DNA of 64,000 nucleotides. Source: Viscum album (taxonomy: Eukaryota > Streptophyta > Magnoliopsida > Santalales > Viscaceae). The stretch lies in the NCBI GenBank assembly GCA_963277665.1, contig OY728143.1, positions 536,892,394 through 536,956,393 on the forward strand. Reading direction: 5' to 3'. The notes under the pieces were generated by a model, which was given only the letters and a program-made list of their open reading frames with translations, had not been told where the DNA came from and did no database searches. Below, in pieces: positions 35,871-48,800 of this stretch. A program made the position numbers and the translations under genes. Each line of letters begins with the position of its first letter. Positions within the stretch are counted from its first letter, which is position 1.

Positions 35871-35934
35871 TTTTATTTCACATAGTTCTTTCTCATATAT
35901 AGTGAACCACGTGTGAATTAACGTTATCTGTGCA

Positions 35935-36240
35935 GTTTAACGTCATGTAGTAATGACATCTTCCATAATATTTAGCATTATGTAGAAAGGATGATAGATT
36001 CCATGCAGTTTAGAGTACTAATACATGGAATTAGAATACCATGCAGTTTAAATAATTTCTTCTTAGACTATGGATGTGATGCAATTTAGAGTCTTCCATA
36101 TATAAATTATATTGCTATGTATATTGGAGTCTTGTTGTTATGACTTTATATGATTTTTAGTTTAGAGTCATGATTCTGGGACATAAGATGTTTTGTAGTT
36201 TAGAGTCTTTATTCCAAGACTTAGGATGTCGTGCGACATA
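35935..36240 (+). repeat. ~36-bp minisatellite
   Basis: GCAGTTTAACGTCATGTAG is followed by further GCAGTTTAGAGT-type starts at about 35970, 36008, 36045 and 36084, and by looser units up to 36240 (TAGTTTAGAGTC twice). Spacing drifts from 35 to 39. The consensus matches that of the 33-bp array at 45485 and the 34-bp array at 17934. Confidence 0.75.
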
Positions 36241-36275
36241 TTTGAAAAGTAATTTTGGAGAAACCTTGCATTAGT

Positions 36276-36287
36276 GGGGGGGGGGGG
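36276..36287 (+). promoter_or_regulatory. run of 12 G next to LTR B1: candidate polypurine tract
   Basis: AGT is followed by 12 G and A, then the LTR start TGTAACAAG at 36289. The position is that of a plus-strand primer. Because homopolymers slip easily, the exact length may be a sequencing or assembly matter. Confidence 0.6.
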
Positions 36288-36288
36288 A

Positions 36289-39200
36289 TGTAACAAGTTC
36301 CCCATACATTATATCCAATGAGTAAGCCCCATTAAAATAGAACTTTTGTATGTTTTAGGGTTCTTTTCACTTTTGTTTATGCTATGTAGGTTTTTTTCAT
36401 AGTATCATTTGGGTTTTGATAACTAATACCAATTTCCATTTATATAATGAGTGGTGGAAATCATTTTTTATTTATGGTTCGTGCAATCCGATCTCATGAT
36501 TTCTATTACAGTTATAAAATTTCTGGATTTCATATCTGGGGATCATTTCTACTATGAAGATAGGGTAAATTACAATTCTCCATGATTAACCCATCATATT
36601 ATATGAACATATAATGAAGCTTTTCCTATAAGTTAATATATTTTTTTAATGGTAGAGATTTAAACATGCCATAGGAATTTTTATGCTCTTATGATCCTTG
36701 TTCTTGGGCCATAGAGTGTATGTACTTGTCCAGATGACAACTAAGTATATTTAGGGTATAAATGTGACCATAATATCCTTAATATGGTAGGTGTATATTC
36801 TTCAGTCTCTAATCAGTTACCCACATATTTAGGAGATTGTAAATGAAACATCTCTCTTCCAACCCACTTGGGATCTCATTATTGGAAGTGAAAACAATCC
36901 TAAACATAGTTGGGAGGTTTTCTCCATCCAAATCTCTCCATATAACCATGTAGGCCTCTCCTTTTTCAGGGATATATGTCTCAACCTAGTCAAACCATAG
37001 AGGTTTATTCTCTAGGATTCCTTCTGACCAAGGTGGTGAGTCACTAACAGTTGTTAGGGAACTATATGTGGTTTACCCTAATGTTTCGGGTGCCCTTATA
37101 TATGAAGGACTATAAGAAATAGGAGGATTTAAAAGTTTGGGAGAGATATCACTCTGTCGAGGTTGACTATGGAAGATGTATGGTGTAGAGTGTAACATAC
37201 AGCTACCTTTATCAGGTAATTTTCAACCTTTTTAAAGTCTCTGTTTTGTTAAAAATCCTTTTATTGAATTTTTCTGGGATTATTGCAGGCTGTAGAACAG
37301 GTACACGTCGTGTACCTTAAGGACACATCCTGTACTTGGTGCTGGTTGCATGTCATGGACTAGTAGATCATGTCGTGAATGGGAAGATCATTCCATGGGC
37401 TGGTACACACCGTTTACCTAGGGTTCCCATCCTCTATGGATTAAATAGTGTATTTTCAACCCTAGGTAATGAGATTTTTGGCATAGTTATCTAGCATGGA
37501 GTATATGTCGTGACCCTTGGGTATATATTGTGGGCCAGCCCACTTCTAGTTTTAAAATAGAATATTGGTAGAGTTTCTTGGTCATTTTCATTCTAAACCA
37601 CTTGTCTCTTGATCCTAGACCCTCTTATCCATTTTCAGAGGCGCCCCTCCTCCCCATTTGAACGGATCATCTTTGGATCATTGCTTCGCTTGCGGTGCGA
37701 TTATAAGGTAAGGGTCTCCCTCATTATTCAAGTTCCTCTCAATCTTTCCGCTTTTTTTTAAGGATCCCCTCGGTATTTATGTATCCATGTATAGCGGTGT
37801 TTTATCTTGATACTAGGTAGAGTTTTGGGGTGTCATTCACCTTAGTTCTGATTGATGGCTATCGTTGCGAGTGTTATTCATTAAGAAATAGGTAGGTGGT
37901 TACATTAAGATTTTCCAAATTGATTAACTTTTACTTTCTTGGTTTATTTTAATTACAGATTTAAATTTAATTTCCTAAAATTGATTTAAATATATATAAT
38001 GTAACCAAATTTCAATTAACAAGAAAATTTGAAATGGATTTGACATGAAAATTTTGAAAACCCTTAACTCTATTGAATTGGGATGGGATTATAGAAATTT
38101 CCAGATTTAAATTGGAGAATTTAAAATTTGGATTTAATGGAAATTTTTACATTTTGAATTTTGAATTTAATTATGAAAAAGGAATTTAGAAAAGGTTGGT
38201 ATTAGTTTTTATTGAATTTAAAACATGATAATGGAATAAAATTATTTTATTGAAATCAAGTGGTTTCATCTTGTGAAAACTTATTTTTTGAATGAAACCT
38301 ATTGTGGTTTTAAATGGAAAGAAATATGAATTTTTTTACCAGAAGAATGGGATTGGTCATATGTTAATATGTCTTAAAATTGTTTCCTATCATGCATGAG
38401 CGCCTAAATTTCATACGTAGTTAGTGAGTTATTTAGATACACTCTACGATATTATAACATTCTAAAACATATATCCCATAGGTCACATACTGGATAGGTT
38501 GGCGACGAGTCACCTTTGGCAAGTTTCATAGGGACGTGGGTATACACATTCTTTTAGTTCATTAAGAGTTTGTGGAATACTATAGTTAGTTAATACTATT
38601 GTACCTTTTGGTAGATGACCATGTTTCTCACTTTTTTATTTATATTTTATATATAAATATTTTTCTATGTTTTTTTGAACTACTTTACAAGCCTAATAAA
38701 TTTATATAAACTATTTTATAATTTTCTGTACATAAGACATTAATTTAGAAATGTTACATACCTTATAAATCATATTCTTTCAACGTATATTATACCATTT
38801 TGAAACTATTTAACATGTTTTTTTAAATATTATTTTTAATTTTCCAATCATATTTGTCCTAAAAAATTCATATATTTTCTTTCGATAATATATATTTGAT
38901 ATATTTTGTGGAATCTTATCGTGGTATCCTATTGGGATTAGGCACACACCCTACTTTTGACTTCATGTGTTTGTAGACATTCTTCTTCTAGGCTCGAGCA
39001 TAGGGAAGGGATCTCCTTGAGGAGGATACAGATGTTGAGATTTGGGCTTTGTGAGTTGTTTCCTTAGGGACAATGGGAATGTTTTCTTGTTTATTACTTT
39101 GATTTGTAGTACATTGGATTTTATGCATCATTATATTAAGGTTCTTTTACTCCCAGTGGAGTTTTCCTATTGACATTCATACTATCCTTTATATTTTAAT

Positions 39201-39351
39201 TCCACATTCTTGTGGAAAAACCGTTCCCACTAGTATGTTGTGTGATAACCTATGCTCATCATTGACCCATGGGGATTGGGAACACACATTAGGTTATGTT
39301 TGTTACCACCCGGTTATCGGTTTACTTGGGTACCTTGGCTAGTTCAGGACA
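36289..39351 (+). repeat. LTR B1
   Basis: It starts TGTAACAAGTTCCCC and is placed to end TTCAGGACA at 39351. It aligns with the inverted LTR B2 (61261-63588) at both ends: start (TGTAACAAG against TATAACAAAG), and end, where GGGAACACACATTAGGTTATG and TACTTGGGTACCTTGGCTAG match AGGAACACCCATCAGGCCATG and TACATGGGTACCCAGGCTGG. U3 holds a run of TGTAC-rich repeats with a 17-base palindrome. No coding sequence is present. No matching LTR or primer-binding site follows, so it may be the 3' LTR of an element whose body was lost. Confidence 0.78.
37300..37316. repeat. palindrome in U3 of LTR B1
   Basis: GGTACACGTCGTGTACC is a perfect palindrome with 8-base arms. It begins a stretch (to about 37420) with related units such as GGACACATCCTGTAC and GGTACACACCGTTTACC. 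Confidence 0.85.
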
Positions 39352-41039
39352 TAGAGTCCCTCGAATATATCTCCACACTAATATAAGGAGGACTATCAAA
39401 TCAGTGATTGCATTCAGCTTCAGTTGAAGTGTTGATGGGAACTTGAGGTGTCATTGATATGGATCACACATTCTCAAGGACGAGGTAATTTAGACAGTCG
39501 GGAATATTATACTCTTTCTTCACTGTGTATAAAATATATATGTCTTTCTATTGGGCTTTATAAGGGATATAATCCTACTACATGATGATTTTAGGAATAT
39601 ATTATTAACCATATGGCATGGAAGGGAGATGATCCCATTACTGAGAAGCTATTAGAGTATGCTAGTGAGCTTCTGTATCATCAGTATGAATACGTACCTT
39701 CCCATGGATGGTTTCCATAATATCTATCGAATCTTAGCGGAAGCAGGGTTATCATCCCAGTTCATATATACATTCCCTAGCAGAATATACAAATGCACCT
39801 ACAGAATAGAATAAGGGATATGAGGCTCCTTCTATATATCCTCAAAAGGATGTTGTTATAACCTTTATGGATGAGAATAGGGATATGATCATAGTCTTAT
39901 AATCTATTGGAATATTTTTAGTAGCTTCATCTGTAGGGATGTGAGTGTTCCATGAGGTAATTTTCAAACTATACTAAAAGGGATCAATTGAAGCTAGGGT
40001 ATAAGTCCGATCATATTCTTTTATTGTATTCCATTGAATTTCATCTATAGAAATGTGCCCCTATCCCAAGGCATCTATAGAAATATCTTATTGAACCTCA
40101 ATTGTAATGGGGATAAGATACTTATCCTGTGCCTCATCCATTATCAAAATATTCTGATAATCCTCCTGGATGGGTGACAGAATGTGTTCATGCTCTAGAA
40201 TATACAAATGTTCAAAATGATCATGGTAATATGTTTATCTGAACATTGGGATAAGAATGTATACCCATCTGTATATCATCACCGAAACATACTACTACAT
40301 CTCCTTTGTCTCTATCAAATGGTATTGAAACATTACTAGGGTATGTAAAATATTGTATTTTAACATGATATAATTTTCTAGGATATGTCGGTCAATGTTT
40401 TTGATTTATGAGGGAATGTATTCCCACTCCCATCATCCTCTTTATTTCAAAATATACTTACATGCCATATGCATAGGGGTCTGTATCTGTGTCTGCCACT
40501 TTCTTACTACCTGGACATGATAACAAATTTTTTTTGAGATAGAAAAGATAAGAGCCTACTCCCTCTGGTCTGCAGCTTTCCAAATTCATGAAGGTTTTAT
40601 TGATGTTAGGATATGAGTTTCCAAGAATGTGACTAGTTGGGTAATTCCCACAATATTATATTGAGGGGCATTGGTGGTTTTTTCATACTCCTGTGATCTT
40701 GTTTTTTTGTATCAGTGGTATATGAATGGCCACTATAAATTCCACCTGATGGTGATTATATCTAGTAGATATTAATATATATGACATTTTACAATCCTAT
40801 GGTTGGGTCTTATAGTGTCTCAAGATTACCCTACATGGTTATCATATCTTTTTATATGAATATACAATACATTTCACTAACATGTGCCTCAAGATCGTAA
40901 TAGGTTAGTACCTTTAGAAACCTTGGAAACAATATTCTAATATAGTGAATGATCTTCAATGTTTCATAAAAATATATTCCTATTTATAAATATTCATAGA
41001 TATACAGTACATAAAAATTTTCTTCATAGCCTATATAAA
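39352..41039. other. unassigned sequence between LTRs B1 and A3
   Basis: About 1.7 kb without a long open frame. A CTCAAGGACGAGG stretch near 39474 resembles the end of internal regions of some plant Ty3/gypsy elements, but it is isolated. The lowest part (about 40700-41040) may still belong to the inverted LTR A3. I could not match any protein. Confidence 0.5.
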
Positions 41040-41411
41040 GGATACATAAGAGAGTGTGAGATCAGATGATCAGCAAGGGTAACAAAGGAAGTATGTAAGC
41101 ATAACATAGAAATAAGTGTATGAGAACATGATCACAATATTTGAAAGAAATTCCTATATATCAAAGATCATAATCCTCATTGATGGAATATATATTTAAT
41201 GTTAATAAGACATGAATTTTATGATAATAAAATAAAATGATCCATTATATCATAACATTGTTATGAGATATAAATATTTGGTATACAAATCATCTTATAA
41301 GGTATTGAACATGTATAAATAGAAACTAGTTCACTCATTATGTTAAGGGAATAGAATTAGGCCCCCACATAAACTTATGGAAGACAAAATAGGTCCATTT
41401 ATTTCATTTTG

Positions 41412-41640
41412 GACATGAAATATAGTTCTATAGATAACATTTTGAGCATGTAATTAGGTTTAGACATAACATTGTTAACATGTAATCAGGTTCATGCATA
41501 AAATTATGAACATATAACTAGGATAACACATAAAATTGTGAACATGTAATCAGGTTCATGCATAAAATTGTGAAAAATATATAATGTTCAAACATAACAT
41601 TTCTAACATGTAATCATGTTCACACATAACATATATACTA
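41412..41640 (-). repeat. 32-bp minisatellite inside LTR A3
   Basis: The core AACATGTAATCAGGTTCA recurs at 41445, 41477, 41509, 41541, 41573 and 41605 on the plus strand, a constant 32-bp period; a weaker unit lies before them at about 41412. The place within the LTR corresponds to a looser 33-34 bp repeat in A2 (CATGGG at about 10598, 10632 and 10665). Confidence 0.9.
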
Positions 41641-44061
41641 ATGAGTTATCAATCATTTCCTAAAGCATTGGAGGGAGATATAGGTCCCACCCGACACATA
41701 ATGAAATAATACATATATGTACCACAAGATATTAAATATTCACCATATCATAGCTAATTAAATGAAAAGGGTATCACAAACATTTCATAATATCATAACC
41801 TGTGGAAAAGAGACAGGTTTTATAATCATTTCATCATACAATAACCCATGAAAATAAGTAGGGTTAATAACTGTTTTATTATGGTATAACCCCTGGAAGA
41901 TAAAAAGGATTCATAATCAACTTGTCATATAAAGAAATACCATTGAATGAAATAATAATAAATGTTTCCTTAGATCACAACCATAGTAAATAATAAAATA
42001 TATTAATGTATGTCATCTTATATGGAGAATGAATTTGAAAGATCACTTGGAACATTTCTTAAGTAATATAACCTTTCATTGAGAATCATTTTTGTAAAAA
42101 AATTTAAAATAATTTTCATTGAAAATAACATTTGAAATATGTAAATAATGTTATTAAAATTAATTTAAAACATTTATTCAGGAAATTATCCCTCACAATA
42201 TGAAAAAATTCTTTTTAAAACTAAAATATTTTAAAAAGCTTTTTATGTGAAAATAATCATGAAAAATTATAAGGGATTATTTGAAAACCATTTTAAACAT
42301 TTTTTAAATATAAAAAGAGTTTTAAAATTTTTTTATATAAAAAATATATGAAAATATCATTTAGAAATTATTAATTTTTTTATAAAACATCGATAAAAAA
42401 AATAGATTTACAACCCGCGAGAAAAATAAGGTCATATTTTCATAAAAAATATTGTTAATTATCTTAAGTACCTATGATATAAAAATGGTTCCATTAATTG
42501 AAGATATAATGGAAAAATTTAATAAAGGAAACTTTATGATAATTATTGAAAGATAGATCATAATATTTTATCATTGGAAACATAATCATAAACAATCTTG
42601 ATAAACGATGAGATTGTAACATAAAATTATTACCATTTTAGTAACCTTGAATCATAAGCCCCGTGAAGTATTAAAATACAATGGAAGATAAAAAATAATT
42701 AAGATAGATAAATTCATGATTATTAATGTTATATGGGCTGTATATACACCTTATGAAAAAATATAAGTGCATATCATAACACACATCTAAAAGATGGGAA
42801 ATTGAGAATAATATTATTAATTTATTTAGAAAATTTTAAACCATAATACCCATAAATGTGGGAAATGGATATTTAAATAGAAATAATTTTTTTGATAATA
42901 ATCATAAAATAAACTCATGGTTATTATATACAAATCACTTAAGAAAGATGTTGTAAATAGAGAATGAATCTCACAAAAGTAAAAAGTAGGATGAAAATCC
43001 CATACCTGAAGATCTGAATCTTATTGTAAATATTTATAGTTAATGTATAATAAATATAGGTTTATTATAAATCTATCACAAAACCATATTCACCTATGTC
43101 ATTTTTTATTTTTTTATTACTTTATATTACCCTTTTATTATCAATTTGATGTAAAAGTTATGTTTCATGTAATAACCACTATGTTTTTCTTACATTTTTT
43201 GACTTGTTATTCTTTATCTAATTAATTATTTCGTAATATAATAATATAAATAATGTAAAAAATTATATATATTCCGTATATATTTATTTATAACTATCCA
43301 TAAAATATAGTGATAGTAAATGAAATACATCATTCATGGAAACGGTAGGCTTTATGTACACATGAACACTGTTTCCATTTTCTTATCATATTAAATGAAA
43401 AAGTAAATGATATATATATATATATTCATTAAAATAGAAATTTTATTTCATATATATCACATATTTTTATCAAATACATCCTTAATACATTCTACGTAAT
43501 GTGTGATAAAATTAGATCACTTCGTGAGTCAGTAGTCCACCGTACACAGGAACAAGATTTTCATATTCCCATAAAATGGAATGTATTAAGGTATGTGTTA
43601 TATAATAATTATAGAGAAATAGATACATCATAAATATATTATATATCATGTATCAATAGGATTTACACCATTATGACCAACATTGAGTGGTGTTAATGAA
43701 AAAACAAACGACATCGGTTCACGTGGTGGTAGTCCACCGTACACACGAATGATGATTTCATAACCCAATTGATGGAAGTGTGTTTGGTGGTAGTTTTTTA
43801 CCTTATGATAAAAGACTTAGTATATATATGATACAAATTTTATTATATAATATAGATATAAAAAAAATTAAAGGGGTTTAATGATGAAATAAAAAAAATG
43901 TTTGTTGATGAAGATTATATCTTCTTACAGTATCTCCCTTTGTTGGAATTAAGCCCAAATAAAGGATTATATGATGATATGAGAGATTTTGAGAGGAAAT
44001 TTCGGTAGGTATTGTTTTAACCAATTTTTTTAATGTATGCAGAGAGGGTAATTGTTGGTGT

Positions 44062-44069
44062 CTATTTAG
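44062..44069 (-). promoter_or_regulatory. TATA-like element of LTR A3
   Basis: Read on the minus strand, CTAAATAG is followed by ACACCAACAATTACCCTCTC, aligned with TATAAAAGGACACCCATTGTCCTCTC of A2. The box itself is mutated. Confidence 0.6.
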
Positions 44070-45484
44070 AAGGGAGGTGAATGACACTTTTGTATTTTTT
44101 CTGAAAGAGTGAATTCCACTCACATTTTATCCATGTAATGTGGGTCCAATAATGGAATAATGTTGAGGATAGAAGGGATAACGTTCAAATATGACCGTAT
44201 AATGGGGTTTTTAAAAGATCGGGGTCGTTTTTACTCTTTATATTAAAATTCTAACCATTAAGTAATGTTTTTTTACATTAATCACTATAATTAGTTTTAA
44301 TCACTTTCACAAATCACATTGGTAAAAAATTTAGTTGGAATTATTAGAAATTATAAATTATGATGATTAAAAATATGGAATAAATTTTTATAAATTCAAT
44401 TCAAAGATGTTTCATATATTTATTTAAAATTAATCTTGGAGACGTGTTGAGAAAATGAGTTTTTACAGTTAAAGAGATCAAAAGTTTACAAATTTTTTAT
44501 ATTCAATTTCATTATTAAATTTAATAAAATGACATAAATATTTTAATAGACGTATAATAGGACAATATTTACTTTAAAATAATTCAAAATAAATCTTATC
44601 ATTATAAAATATTGAAACGAAAATGTAGTTTTCAATTAAAATTTATTGTTCTCACTATTGATAGAAAAAACAAAACATCTCAAAAAAATATCCCCTACCA
44701 TAATTTTCCATATTATTATTTGACAAATTAGGTTTATTTTATCAAATTAATTTCCAAGAATTGAAAATTTTTAATTTTAAAATAATTGTGCCTTAAAAAA
44801 GGATACAATATTTTTTTTAGAAAGACACAATTTTAAGCATGAAATTAGATTTATTCTTATCTGTTGTCTAAAAAACATTTAAGATTAATGTTAAAATTTT
44901 TATTGAATATATAATATATTAATTTCATTAAAATTATTTACCAAATTTTTTTGGGTTAATTTATTTTTTTAAAACACACTTGTGTGCATACAATAGTTTT
45001 TTTTCCGAAAAAGATTTCCTTTTATTCTAAAAATGTTTTTATTTGAATTTAAAATTAATTATTCAGAAAAAATTATAAAAAAAGGTGTATTACTATTTTC
45101 CAAATTTATTTACTCTTTTTAATACCTTACATTCCAAAAACTAATTGATAATTATCATATTAAATAATAATATTTATAGAATATTGTATTTTAGTAAACT
45201 CAGTTCTGCATGTAACAAAAGTTATCAAAGGAACTCAATATTGTTTGTAACACAAGAAACCTAGTTTTTTACATACCATAATAAAATATCTTTTTTGTGT
45301 GTAGATAAATATTAACTTGGTATATAATGAAAGGAAATCCATCAAATAAATTTAATTTATTTCAAAAAATATTAATTTATAAAAACTCTGCGTGTTACAG
45401 GATATGTTATGTGTAGTTTCATGTCACGCGGCAAGGAAGTTTTCATAAAATTAAGCATTAAGTTATTTGTACATTGTTTTTCCA

Positions 45485-45815
45485 TTTAATGTCATGTTAC
45501 TAGGAAATTTTCATGCAGTTTGAGTTCATATGACTAGGATGTATCATTGAGTTTAACGTTATGCGACTAAAATGTATCATGCTATTTAAAATCAGGAAGC
45601 TAGGATGTATCCTGTTATTTAACATCACATGAATAGGTTATATCATGTTGTTTAACATCATGTAATAGGATGTTGGCATCAATTTTTACATCATGTGACT
45701 AGGAAATATCGTGCATTTTAACTTCATGTGACTAGGATATATTATGTAGTTTAATGCCACATGAATATGATGTATCATGCTGTTTAAAATCATGTGACAA
45801 AGACATATCATGAGA
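45485..45815 (+). repeat. 33-bp minisatellite, ten units in strict register
   Basis: TTTAA-type unit starts fall at 45485, 45518, 45551, 45584, 45617, 45650, 45683, 45716, 45749 and 45782: exactly 33 bp each time. The consensus begins TTTAACATCATGTGACTAGG and ends ATGTATCATGCAG. All three forward frames of the consensus hit a stop (TGA, TAG or TAA), so it does not code for a repeat protein although 33 is a multiple of three. It lies just outside the U3 start of LTR A3. Confidence 0.93.
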
Positions 45816-48800
45816 CAAACTATTATGAGGGAAACCTTTTTATGGATCTTGGATGAATATTATGCATATTACATGAGTTCTGGGATCCATTATCTCTATA
45901 AAACATTTATTTACATGATTCTCTAACCAATAATTAAATCTATAACAACTATCTTTTATATTCCCAAGACATCAGTGGTAGGGGTGGTGTTTTTATTGGT
46001 CTATAAACAATACCTCATTTATCCTTTTCATTATTGACATTTCTATCAAATCATTATCCCTATCATAGTAAAATCACCTAGGAATATTTTTTGGCTGGAG
46101 GTAATACACTTTGTACTATATCACCCTGATAGATGACCACCTTTCATTCTGAGATATTGGAATGATGTTTTTCTGTACATCTTGTGTTTCATGTTCAGAG
46201 TGCTCATATGACTGAAGTGGGGATTCTAGTATTAGGGGTGCCAATATCCCATCTTTTATTTTCTTTTTGGGCCATTCCTTAAAGTTAAATCAACTCTACA
46301 CTATATTCCTTAGATGCCTATTTTAGTGGTTGTGATTGTCATGAACTATCAACACCGCCTCACTCGAGTTCCTTGTTACTGGGTGTTATATAAAATCATT
46401 CTACAAGGTATAGTAAAATTTTATGGGGACATGTTCTGATAGTAAGGAATATACCATTCACTATTTTTCACGAAAATATGGATGAAGATGCTTCTTCTCC
46501 TCCATGGTACCAATACCTATGCTTGCATGGGAACATGGAAATTTCAGAGACCAGGGTGTTGAGTGTTGGTATTTTTTTGTTTGATATTAGGTGATAAAGA
46601 ATTTGGGGCCACCGATGACATATAAACTTTCCACTAGTATGAGGGAACTTATTATATTAGAGGATTTGTGGAAACTGCTAAGATAATATAGTTTTTAGAG
46701 TACCCCTGATTGTGGGGGTGTAAAATAAGGAAATTTAGATAGCCTTGTGGGCTAGGGTTATTAAGGATAAAAAATCCCCTAACCTTGTGGGATGGGGTGA
46801 GGTAGAATAATTTGAGTATTTCAACCAATGAGGGGATGAATAATTTGAAAATTTTACCAACACCTTGGGCCATGCCACTTCATTGTAAGTCAGTCCAATA
46901 TAAAAGGTGCTAGTGTGTTATTATAGAAAAGAGATCCCATGTGAATTTCTAGAATCATTTAACATAGATCCACATTATCTCTTTTAGTTTAAGTCATCTA
47001 ATCTTCCATATAATTTTCCTTGTTACCCCCTAGAGGATGATTGAAAAGACTCACGAAGACACCCTTTCCTCTATGAATGGTTGGGTAAGTGGATTATGAA
47101 GAGAGTATCAATGTGGACCCTGGATATTGAATCCACTATTTCTACTATCCATAATATTCATCAGCATTTCACTCCAATACACCAAAATATTTAATAATAC
47201 CATCAATAGATTCATGAACGATACCATTGAAACCTTGTTATCCAATTTTAGAAGAATTGGGTGGGTCAAACTACTACGACTCAGATGACTATATAAGGGT
47301 ATGATTATACTCTTTAAGAATGTTATTATCTGGACTCTATGAGGATCCAATATATTCTGTTGATATCATATTAATGGAGAAAAAATAGTAATAGTTCTCC
47401 TTTTAAATGGAGTATCTCATCTGATTGGTTGATTCCCAATATTTCTTTTGGTGGGATTGTTCCCACTATACGGTTTGTTGGTTTAGTGCTAATAATGAAG
47501 ATGAAGCCATGGTTAAAAATGATAAAATGCCCCATCTTTGAAATATTGGGTTCCCCCTTTAATTCCACAAGAACCATGACTAGTTTTTATGAATTTATAG
47601 GTGCCTAGATAGTGATGATATAGGATTGATTTTGGGAAACTTGAAGTATACAAGAATGGGCCTTAGATATATTAGAAGTAACATGGATATAAACCTACTG
47701 TGGATTTGATTTTTTGTTCTGGATACCCTTGGTATGCCTTCCTTTTGGATTCCCCAATTTAAAATACTAGGTAATGCACAAAATCCTATGAAACACTCTA
47801 TGAAATTGTGGTTATATATTGATAATTAGGTCTGAAATTGACAGGATCCCTCTTAGGAAGCATTTGAGTGGTGCAGTTGACATGGTGATTTTATCATCTA
47901 CCTGCCTTAGGTTGGGATGGTATGCATTTCATAACTCTAGGGATGCACTCCCAAATTGGTTGAATGTGGAATGAATAGACACATCCCATTTATGGTCTAT
48001 TGTGGATGGAAAACTGATCGGGATTATTCTGCTAAAGGATTTGATGAGGTTCTTCCAAATTTGAGACCAAACCATTGATTTGGTATTCTTAGACTATGGA
48101 CTTCAACAAATTAAACTGGTGGTTTTGTATTGGTGATAATGTGTGTCTGGGCCATAGGTCCAAGGATTCAATGGTAGATGATGCATATTATTGGTGTGTC
48201 AGCTGGTGGTTCATTGTGTCTTGAGGTGTCTTGCATGCACTATGAGTTTGAATAGTAGTTATTAAATCCATTGACACATTTTGATGATTCCATTTGAATT
48301 TTAAGGAGTAGGAGAAGTACCAGAGAGGAAACATACACCTTTTCATTGAAACATAATCTATAAGAGTACATGTTTGATCAATTAAATTCATAGTTAAAGT
48401 ATAAATAAATTTTCATTTTCTCTTTTCCATGAATTTCTTTGCATAGTTAATAGGTTTCACGTCAGGTTTACCATTTTGTTCGAAACAATATTAATAATTT
48501 CACTCATTGCGGGATCCTTAAGGATTGAGGGTGGTTACACTATCATTTATATACGTTTTACCATTTTAATCCAACAGAAACACCTAATGGTTTCCACATC
48601 AAAGACATGGAACAAACATGATTTCCAAAGGTAGGAGTTCAATTGGAGTTTAAAACACAACAACAGTTTATAACTAAAATTTGTTGGCAGGATGGGAGGT
48701 AGAGATAATCACACCATTTTCGGGGGATATTTTCCTATTCTAGGACTCTATTATATTTTAAATATAAATTCCAGAAATCCATCCCAAGCCCCAATATAGT

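Larger units (their letters stand above)
41040..45399 (-). repeat. LTR A3, inverted family A LTR
   Basis: On the minus strand it starts TGTAACACGCAGAG at 45399. It has a TATA-like CTAAATAG with pyrimidine-rich leader at 44069 (U3 about 1.34 kb, like A1), three GTGTACGG-type hairpin motifs near 43735, 43545 and 43355, a (TA)n run near 43410, the AACCTGTCTCTTTT repeat block near 41810, a CCTATATCTCC...CCAATGC block near 41680, and ATTATGATCTTTGATATATA near 41170. All of these occur in the same order in LTR A2. The end is blurred; 41040 is a minimum extent. The 43878-44123 frame crosses the leader and is not a gene. Confidence 0.8.

Noticed and set aside
43878..44123. 81-codon minus-strand frame
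   Set aside because: It crosses the pyrimidine-rich leader of LTR A3, where equal positions in A1 and A2 have no conserved frame.
45485..45815. CRISPR-like regular array
   Set aside because: Units are head-to-tail without spacers, the context is plant retroelements, and no cas gene is present; it is a minisatellite.
45485..45815. Repeat protein encoded by the 33-bp array (11 residues per unit)
   Set aside because: All three forward frames of the consensus contain a stop codon (TGA, TAG or TAA).
46899..46907. TATA box of LTR A4
   Set aside because: TATAAAAGG is there at a plausible distance from the A4 end, but the pyrimidine-rich leader and other LTR landmarks are missing after it.
47880..48130. 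Possible pol fragment of another retroelement
   Set aside because: Forward fragments look protein-like for short stretches, but no RT, integrase or protease motif can be placed.
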